64,000 bases of DNA. It comes from Actinocatenispora rupis. Its GTDB lineage: Bacteria; Actinomycetota; Actinomycetes; Mycobacteriales; Micromonosporaceae. The stretch is from assembly GCF_016861975.1 (NCBI RefSeq), contig NZ_BOMB01000043.1, forward strand, positions 1 through 64,000. Reading direction: 5' to 3'. Shown one piece after another: positions 59,425-64,000 of this stretch (the first letter of the stretch is position 1; the number at the start of each line of letters is the position of its first letter). Below the pieces are notes generated by a model. It was not told where the DNA came from. It saw only the letters and a list, made by a program, of their open reading frames with translations, and did no database searches. The translations under genes were made by a program, and so were the position numbers.

Positions 59425-59669
59425 CAGCGCCGGGAAAGCCGCCCCCGGTACGCGGCGGGCCGATCGACGTCACCGGCCGCCGAAGCTACCGATACCGCCC
59501 ACCGCAGGACATCGGCAGAAGTACCCAGGTGACGGGTTCCACAATGGACCGTCCACAGTGGACTGACAACGGCCCGGACACGAGGTCCGGAATCCGCTAC
59601 TCACGTTCCCGCGTACCCGGGCGTCTACGGGGTATGAGCACAGCACGACGCGCGACCACGGGAGCGAGC
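59425..59669. other. Upstream region of the oxygenase cassette
   Basis: 245 bp with no gene. Holds a perfect iterated palindrome (59551-59563) and a degenerate copy (about 59537-59549) next to it. No firm -35/-10 pair found. Confidence 0.5.
59551..59563. repeat. Iterated palindrome GTCCAC-N-GTGGAC, perfect intergenic copy
   Basis: GTCCACAGTGGAC in the region upstream of the 2OG-oxygenase gene, preceded by the degenerate TTCCACAATGGAC. Confidence 0.85.
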
Positions 59670-60380
59670 ATGGACCGGTACGCACGGCGGGTGGCGGCGG
59701 CGGACTGGGACGCCGTGTCCCGCGACCTCGACGCGGTGGGCTGCGCGCTGCTGCCGCGGCTGCTCGACCCGGCGGAGTGCGCCGACCTGGCCGCGACGTA
59801 CGACGAGCCGGCCCGGTTCCGGGCGACGATCGACATGGCTCGGCACCGGTTCGGCTCCGGGCAGTACCGGTACTTCGCCGCGCCGTTCCCGGATCCGGTG
59901 GACGCGCTCCGGCACGCCCTCTACCCGCGGCTGCTGCCGATCGCGCGGGACTGGTACACGCGGCTGCGCCGGGAGGCGGAGTGGCCCGACACGCTCGACG
60001 AGTGGCTGGCGGTCTGCCACGCCGCCGGGCAGACCCGGCCCACCCCGATCCTGCTCCGGTACGACGCCGGCGACTGGAACGCGCTGCACCGCGACCTGTA
60101 CGGCGACAAGGTGTTCCCGCTGCAGGTGGTGATCAACCTGAACGACCCGGGAGTCGACCACAGCGGCGGCGAGTTCCTGCTGGTGGAGCAGCGACCGCGG
60201 GCCCAGTCGCGCGGTACGGCGACGCTGCTGCCGCAGGGCCACGGGCTGGTGTTCACCACCCGCGACCGGCCGGTTGCCTCGGCCCGCGGCTGGTCCGCCG
60301 CCCCGGTACGCCACGGCGTGTCGGTGGTCCGGTCCGGGCGCCGGCACACCCTCGGCCTCGTCTTCCACGACGCCGCATGA
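59670..60380 (+). CDS. 2-oxoglutarate/Fe(II)-dependent oxygenase
   Basis: 236 residues from ATG at 59670, with GGAG 5 nt upstream; ATG 59634 is an alternative. The double-stranded beta-helix has H140 and D142 in LHRDLYGD and H215 in RHGVSVVRSGRRHTLGLVFH, where a following Arg would hold 2-oxoglutarate. This is the Fe(II) facial triad of prolyl-4-hydroxylase-like proteins. QVVINLNDPGVDHSGGEFLL is typical of that subfamily. It overlaps the Ada-like gene by ATGA, so it may be part of a damage-response or DNA/alkylation cassette (inference). Confidence 0.86.
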   Translation: MDRYARRVAAADWDAVSRDLDAVGCALLPRLLDPAECADLAATYDEPARFRATIDMARHRFGSGQYRYFAAPFPDPVDALRHALYPRLLPIARDWYTRLRREAEWPDTLDEWLAVCHAAGQTRPTPILLRYDAGDWNALHRDLYGDKVFPLQVVINLNDPGVDHSGGEFLLVEQRPRAQSRGTATLLPQGHGLVFTTRDRPVASARGWSAAPVRHGVSVVRSGRRHTLGLVFHDAA

Positions 60381-60634
60381 CCCGGGAGTACACGCTGCTC
60401 GACGGCGCGGGCCGGGCGTACCGGAGCGGTACGCCGGGACGGTGGGGCGGCCACCGCCGCCTGCGCGTCTACGGACGGTTGGACTGCCCGTCGGCGCTGC
60501 GCGCGATCGCCGCCGGCGGGTACGTCACGCAGCGGGTGTTCTTCGCCGACGAGGCCACCGCGGTCGCGGCCGGCTACCGACCCTGCGCCGTCTGCCTGCC
60601 CGACCGGTACGCCGCGTGGAAGCGACGCCCGTGA
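60377..60634 (+). CDS. Ada-like metal-binding small protein
   Basis: 85 residues from ATG at 60377. YGRLDCPSALRAIAAGGYV, RVFFADEATAVAAGYRPC and AVCLPDRYAAWK match the N-terminal zinc domain of Ada, which transfers methyl groups from DNA phosphotriesters. Only three Cys are present (37, 70, 73), while Ada uses four, so metal binding may involve another residue or another protein. It is coupled on both sides (ATGA before, GTGA after), suggesting shared function with the oxygenase and the next protein. Confidence 0.85.
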   Translation: MTREYTLLDGAGRAYRSGTPGRWGGHRRLRVYGRLDCPSALRAIAAGGYVTQRVFFADEATAVAAGYRPCAVCLPDRYAAWKRRP

Positions 60635-61086
60635 CCGGCCCGGAGCTGGCCGCGCTGCTGCGGTTGCTGGGCGACCTGGACGCGCACAGCATCGCGATCG
60701 GCCACGCCCGCGACGACCCCTTCCGTACGGCGGCGGCGGAGGTGGCGGCGGCCTGGCGGGACGGCGGCGGCGTGGTGACCGCGACGGCGGACTGGCCGGA
60801 GGAGGCCGCGTCCTGGCTCCGCCAGGCCCGCCGCCTCACCGCGTACGCGCCGGACGCGTGGGTCGTCCTCGCCCGACCGCCCGGCTGGCTCGGCATGGGA
60901 CGGCGCCTCGCCGCCTCGACCGACTGGACGCCGACGCGTACCGTCGCGGGCTCGGCGCTGGCCGACGCCTCGGTCGCCGCGGCCGGCGTCTTCGACGGGC
61001 TGCGCGGCGCCACCGCCGACGGCGGCACCTGGTACGTCCGGGGCCGACTGCTGGTCACCCACCCGCCGACGCCTGATTGTCCATAG
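60631..61086 (+). CDS. Hypothetical protein of the oxygenase/Ada-like cassette
   Basis: 151 residues from GTG at 60631, overlapping the previous stop. It begins MTGPELAALLRLLGDLDAHS and has helical and strand segments (GWLGMGRRLAASTDWTPTRT, GGTWYVRGRLLVTHPP). No recognised family, signal peptide or catalytic motif. Its stop codon TAG lies inside a copy of the iterated palindrome. Function unknown; coupling suggests it works with the two upstream proteins. Confidence 0.75.
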   Translation: MTGPELAALLRLLGDLDAHSIAIGHARDDPFRTAAAEVAAAWRDGGGVVTATADWPEEAASWLRQARRLTAYAPDAWVVLARPPGWLGMGRRLAASTDWTPTRTVAGSALADASVAAAGVFDGLRGATADGGTWYVRGRLLVTHPPTPDCP

Positions 61087-61091
61087 TGGAC
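61079..61091. repeat. Iterated palindrome, near-perfect copy over a stop codon
   Basis: GTCCATAGTGGAC, one base from a perfect palindrome. The bases CATAG include the stop TAG of the preceding gene. Confidence 0.6.
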
Positions 61092-61145
61092 AGTCGGGCC
61101 CCGTCATCCCGCCGGTCGTGGAGGTGCGGCGCGTGGCGGCGGGCG

Positions 61146-61516
61146 TCAGCGGGGGTGGCCGGTGCGGGACGCGGTGGCGATGACGTCGCTGAGGATCTCG
61201 CGCGAGGTGGCCAGTTCGGCGATGGTGCGGTCGATGCGGTCGCGTTCGGCCCGCAGGTCGGCGACCAGCCGCGGCGTCGCGGCGACCGACGGACCACCGT
61301 CGGCGTCCCGCATGCACGGCAGCAGCTGCGCGATCTTGCGGCTGTGCAGGCCCGCGGCGTACAGGTGCTGGATGAGTACGACGCGGTCGACGGCGCGGTC
61401 CGGATAGTCCGCTGCCCGCCCGCAGTACGGTCCGCGGCGAGCAGGCCCTGCTGCTCGTAGTACCGCAGGGAACGCTCGCTCACGCCGGTGCGCCGGGCCA
61501 GCTCGCCGATGCGCAT
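61146..61516 (-). pseudogene. MerR-family regulator with an apparent 1-nt deletion
   Basis: From ATG at 61516 the first frame gives MRIGELARRTGVSERSLRYY, EQQGLLAADRTAGGQR, the MerR winged-HTH start. The next frame then carries YPDRAVDRVVLIQHLYAAGL, SRKIAQLLPCMRD and a coiled-coil C-terminus ending TASRTGHPR at 61146. Adding one base between 61408 and 61409 (giving GGQR-H-YPD) restores a normal 123-residue MerR protein. Either a real frameshift or a sequencing/assembly error. A MerR-type operator is intact in the divergent gap to the deacetylase gene. Confidence 0.8.
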
Positions 61517-61532
61517 CACACCTCCCGGACTT

Positions 61533-61556
61533 GAACCTGACACCGATGTTAGCTTC
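61533..61556. promoter_or_regulatory. MerR-type operator
   Basis: 24-bp imperfect palindrome starting GAACCTGACACC and ending GATGTTAGCTTC (18 of 24 symmetric), in the 52-bp divergent gap between the MerR-like gene and the deacetylase gene. It is the expected place for MerR to twist a promoter. Confidence 0.65.
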
Positions 61557-61568
61557 TACCGTCGGGGC

Positions 61569-62441
61569 ATGACGAACCACGAGGCCCCCACCCCGCCGTA
61601 CGACTACAGTCCGATCACCGAACGCCCCACGATCCGCTGGCCCGGCGGCGCCCGGGTCGCCTTCTACGTCGGGCTCAACATCGAACACTTCCTGCCCGGC
61701 GTACCGTCCACGAGCATCTGGCCCGGCACCGCCGAGCTGCAACCCGACCCGCTCAACCACGGCTGGCGCGACTACGGCCCCCGCGTCGGGATCTGGCGCA
61801 CCATCGACAGCCTCGACCGGTACGGGATCCGCGCCAGCGCGCTGGTCAACTCGACCGCGACCGTCGAGTACCCGCAGATCGTGGCGGCCGGGAACCGGCG
61901 CGACTGGGCGTGGCTGGCGCACGGGAGTACGAACTCGGTCCTGCACGCCGGTCTCGACGCCGACGCCGAACGGCGCGCGCTCACCGACATCGTCGACACG
62001 ATCGCCACCGCCACCGGGCAGCGCCCGCGCGGCTGGATGGGACCGGCCCTGACCGAGACGTACCGGACGCCGGAGCTGCTCGCCGAGCTGGGCCTGGAGT
62101 ACGTGCTGGACTGGACGAACGACGACCAGCCGTACCGGCTGCGGGTGCCCGGCATGCTGTCCGTGCCGTACTCGGTGGAACTCAACGACCTGGGGCTGTT
62201 CGGCAAGGGCACCAGCGGGCCGGAGTTCGTGCGGATCGTGCGCGACCAGTACGAGCAGCTGCGCGCGGACTCGGCCGACAGCGGGCGGGTGATGGCGCTG
62301 GCGCTGCACCCGTTCGTGTCCGGGCAACCGTTCCGGGCGAAGTACGTCGACGAGGCGCTGGCGTACCTGGCGGCGCAGCCCGACGTCTGGCTGACCACCA
62401 GCGACGACATCGCCCGGCACTACCGCGACACCGTCGACTGA
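61569..62441 (+). CDS. Polysaccharide-deacetylase-family protein (PuuE-like)
   Basis: 290 residues from ATG at 61569. The barrel pattern runs RVAFYVGLNIEHF, IDSLDRYGIRASALVNST, WAWLAHGSTNSVLHAG and LALHPFVSGQPFRAKYVDEA, as in allantoinase/PuuE-type polysaccharide deacetylases. The canonical catalytic TFDDG motif is not obvious, which is common in the PuuE-like branch. It has no signal peptide, so it probably acts on a small amide inside the cell. Divergent from the MerR-like gene, which likely controlled it. Confidence 0.82.
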   Translation: MTNHEAPTPPYDYSPITERPTIRWPGGARVAFYVGLNIEHFLPGVPSTSIWPGTAELQPDPLNHGWRDYGPRVGIWRTIDSLDRYGIRASALVNSTATVEYPQIVAAGNRRDWAWLAHGSTNSVLHAGLDADAERRALTDIVDTIATATGQRPRGWMGPALTETYRTPELLAELGLEYVLDWTNDDQPYRLRVPGMLSVPYSVELNDLGLFGKGTSGPEFVRIVRDQYEQLRADSADSGRVMALALHPFVSGQPFRAKYVDEALAYLAAQPDVWLTTSDDIARHYRDTVD

Positions 62442-62460
62442 CGCCCGCACCGGCGCGGCG

Positions 62461-63687
62461 TCAGTCCGGGTGGTCGTCGGCTTTCAGCGGCGTACGGCAG
62501 AGGACCAGCAGGGCGACGTCGTCCTCCGCACCCCGGCCGCCGATCAGCGCCGACATCAGGCGGGCGCAGACCATCGGGGCCGCCGCGGGCGTGAGCTCCC
62601 GCCGCAGCACCTCCTGCCCGGCCGCGACCGGCAGGTCCCGCCCCTCGACCAACCCGTCCGTGTACAGGCACAGCACGGCGTCCGGGGTGAGGTGCACGGT
62701 GCTCGTCCGCCGCGTGACGTCCGGCACCACGCCGACGGGCAGATCCACCGGTACGTCGAGCAGCGCCGCACCGCCGCCGCTGTACAGGACCGGCAGTGGA
62801 TGGCCGGCGACGGAGACGCGGAACCGGTCGAGGGCCGGATCGACCACCACGTACACGAGGGTGGCGGTGATCTCCTCCTCGAAGTGCTGGATCGTACGGT
62901 CGAGCCGGGTGAGGACCTCGGCCGGGTCCGCCACCTCCAGGGCGTACGCGCGCAGGGCGCTGCGCAGCCGGCCCATCACCATCGCCGCCCGCAGGCCGTG
63001 CCCGACCACGTCGCCCATGACCAGGCACAGGTGCCCGGAGTCGAGCGTGAACACGTCGTACCAGTCGCCGCCGACGCCGTCGTCGGGATCCGGCACGTAC
63101 CGGGCGGCGAGGTCGACGCCGGGAAGCGACGGCAGCCGTCCCGGCAGCAGGCCGCGCTGCAAGGCGGCCGCGGCGGCGCGGTCGGCGCTGGACTGCCGTA
63201 CCCGGATCGCGGCCGCCAGCCGGTCCGCCGCCAACTGGAGCATGTGCAGGTCGGTGTCGTCGAACTCGCGCCGTCGGAGCGTGCCGACGTGCAACACGCC
63301 CACCAGGTCGCCCGCACACACCAGCGGCACGCCGAGCAGCGAGTGCAGTCCCTTCTCCCACAGCAGCGGGTTCACGACCGTGTGCGAGTCGATCCGTTGC
63401 AGGACAAGGGGTTGACGGTCCGCCGCGACCCGACCGGCGAAGCCCTGCCCGAGCGGCACCCGGACACCCTGGCGTACTTCTTCCTCAAGGCCGGCCGCCG
63501 CCGCGGCCGTCAGCTCGGTACCCGTGCGGTCGGCGAGGAGCACGACGGCGGTGTCCACGTCCAGCAGACCGCGGATCCGATCCAGCAGTTCGGTCAGCAG
63601 TTCCGGCGCGTCGAGTTCGGAAAGGTCGGAATCGGCCAGCAGCTCGATGCGTCTCAGCCGATCAGCGGCCTCGTCCACCTCCGCCAT
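62461..63687 (-). CDS. GAF and SpoIIE-type PP2C phosphatase
   Basis: 408 residues from ATG at 63687, with a poor ribosome site. About 20-165 is a GAF domain (LLDVDTAVVLLADRTGTELT, VPLGQGFAGRVAADRQPLVL). About 180-400 is a PPM/SpoIIE-type phosphatase with VGGDWYDVF, MGDVVGHGL and EDDVALLVL, the metal-binding acidic residues. These proteins act in anti-anti-sigma factor switches that control stress sigma factors in actinomycetes. No anti-sigma gene is adjacent. Confidence 0.92.
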   Translation of the reverse strand: MAEVDEAADRLRRIELLADSDLSELDAPELLTELLDRIRGLLDVDTAVVLLADRTGTELTAAAAAGLEEEVRQGVRVPLGQGFAGRVAADRQPLVLQRIDSHTVVNPLLWEKGLHSLLGVPLVCAGDLVGVLHVGTLRRREFDDTDLHMLQLAADRLAAAIRVRQSSADRAAAAALQRGLLPGRLPSLPGVDLAARYVPDPDDGVGGDWYDVFTLDSGHLCLVMGDVVGHGLRAAMVMGRLRSALRAYALEVADPAEVLTRLDRTIQHFEEEITATLVYVVVDPALDRFRVSVAGHPLPVLYSGGGAALLDVPVDLPVGVVPDVTRRTSTVHLTPDAVLCLYTDGLVEGRDLPVAAGQEVLRRELTPAAAPMVCARLMSALIGGRGAEDDVALLVLCRTPLKADDHPD

Positions 63688-63764
63688 GATCAGGAGGCTA
63701 CCGGCACGAGACCCACCACGGTGTACCGCCGCGGTCGGGTCGCGGCCCCGCCGACCGGGCAACG

Positions 63765-63788
63765 CCCCGGGAACCGTGTTCCCTGGGG
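63765..63788. promoter_or_regulatory. Hairpin/palindrome in the divergent gap
   Basis: CCCCGGGAAC-CGT-GTTCCC(T)GGGG, a stem of about 10 bp with one bulge. Contains GGGAAC/GTTCCC arms like 36255-36266. Could be an operator or RNA hairpin. It lies between the phosphatase gene and a tiny ORF. Confidence 0.35.
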
Positions 63789-63810
63789 CCTCCCGTGGTA
63801 CTCGGATAGC

Positions 63811-63855
63811 ATGGCGCGCATGGAATGCTTCGCCTCCTGGCGCATCCGCCACTGA
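63811..63855 (+). CDS. Possible 14-residue leader peptide (MARMECFASWRIRH)
   Basis: Short ATG-to-TGA frame 84 bp upstream of the GNAT gene, after a hairpin. Its lone Cys and cluster of rare-type residues are compatible with a leader peptide, but there is no clear ribosome site, so it may be chance. Confidence 0.25.
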   Translation: MARMECFASWRIRH

Positions 63856-63938
63856 GGAGCCTACCCGCCGCTGACCTGCGGCGCGAGGGCCCATCGATAC
63901 CGGTACCGCTGGTTGTCGACTCCTCATCCGAGAGGCGC

Positions 63939-64000
63939 ATGTCCATGATCGTCCGTCCCTTCGAGCCGCGTGACCTGCCGCGGCTGACCGAACTCACCAT
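63939..64000 (+). CDS. GNAT-type acetyltransferase, 5' end only
   Basis: Starts at ATG 63939 with GAGAGG upstream (ATG 63945 also possible). Twenty visible codons, MSMIVRPFEPRDLPRLTELT, match the first strand and helix of GNAT proteins. Runs off the window. Confidence 0.6.
   Translation, partial: MSMIVRPFEPRDLPRLTELT

Noticed and set aside
61146-61516. Programmed ribosomal frameshift in the MerR gene
   Set aside because: No slippery heptamer or downstream pseudoknot evident, and MerR proteins are not known to need one; a deletion or sequencing error is simpler.
1-64000. tRNA, rRNA, riboswitch or integration site
   Set aside because: I looked for cloverleaf-like arms, rRNA stretches and long direct repeats at gene ends and found none I could support.

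Overview
The window is very G+C-rich (roughly 74%), with G or C in nearly every third codon position, GTG starts, 4-nt ATGA/GTGA overlaps, WXG100/EccC/EccD genes and SARP-style NB-ARC regulators. This fits a filamentous actinomycete. Micromonosporaceae or a relative is my guess, but there is no rRNA or other marker to fix it. I see no tRNA, rRNA, CRISPR array, insertion sequence or phage gene.

Layout. 1-3748: a cut SnoaL-like gene, a divergent LysR regulator and an XRE/NB-ARC/TPR regulator. 3871-36138: a type VII secretion (ESX-like) locus. Two WXG100 genes and an EccD-like membrane protein run rightward. Facing them is a leftward operon of two WXG100-type proteins, an EccC ATPase and a 20-kb gene for a 6,715-residue protein whose start overlaps the EccC stop. 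Further right are a WXG-like orphan and a second leftward operon: a YbaB-like protein, a single-pass membrane protein with a golvesin-like outer domain, and an EccA-like AAA+ ATPase fused to a parallel beta-helix. No EccB, EccE or mycosin is visible. 36361-39557: LuxR-type regulator, Tat-exported histidine phosphatase, MFS transporter, DoxX-like protein. 39698-47349: a carbohydrate island with an esterase, a LacI regulator, two coupled clan GH-A-like secreted hydrolases, and a divergent epimerase plus ManD-like dehydratase. Two LacI-type operators lie in the divergent promoter region. 47561-51902: a lipoprotein zinc peptidase, a DHA2 exporter, an RDD protein and a small hypothetical. 52188-53818: a decayed patch with a frameshifted Imm35-like gene, an orphan 3' fragment and a sulfatase tail around a GNAT gene. 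53866-64000: housekeeping and accessory genes (nitroreductase, lipoprotein, AraC/SDR pair, TetR/dehydrogenase pair with twin operators, 2OG-oxygenase cassette, frameshifted MerR with divergent deacetylase, GAF-SpoIIE phosphatase, start of a GNAT gene).

The most unusual element is the giant protein. It has a WXG100-like/hydrophobic N-terminus, a long Pro/Ala/Thr linker, helical and beta-rich central regions, and then two tandem copies of a module of about 1,410 residues. Each module carries a snapalysin-like HExxHxxGxxD zinc site followed by a glutamine-synthetase-fold amidoligase signature. It looks like a secreted, self-contained cut-and-ligate effector or surface enzyme made and exported with this type VII system (inference). 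A second signal is an iterated 13-bp palindrome, GTCCAC-N-GTGGAC, with five perfect and several near-perfect copies both inside and between genes.
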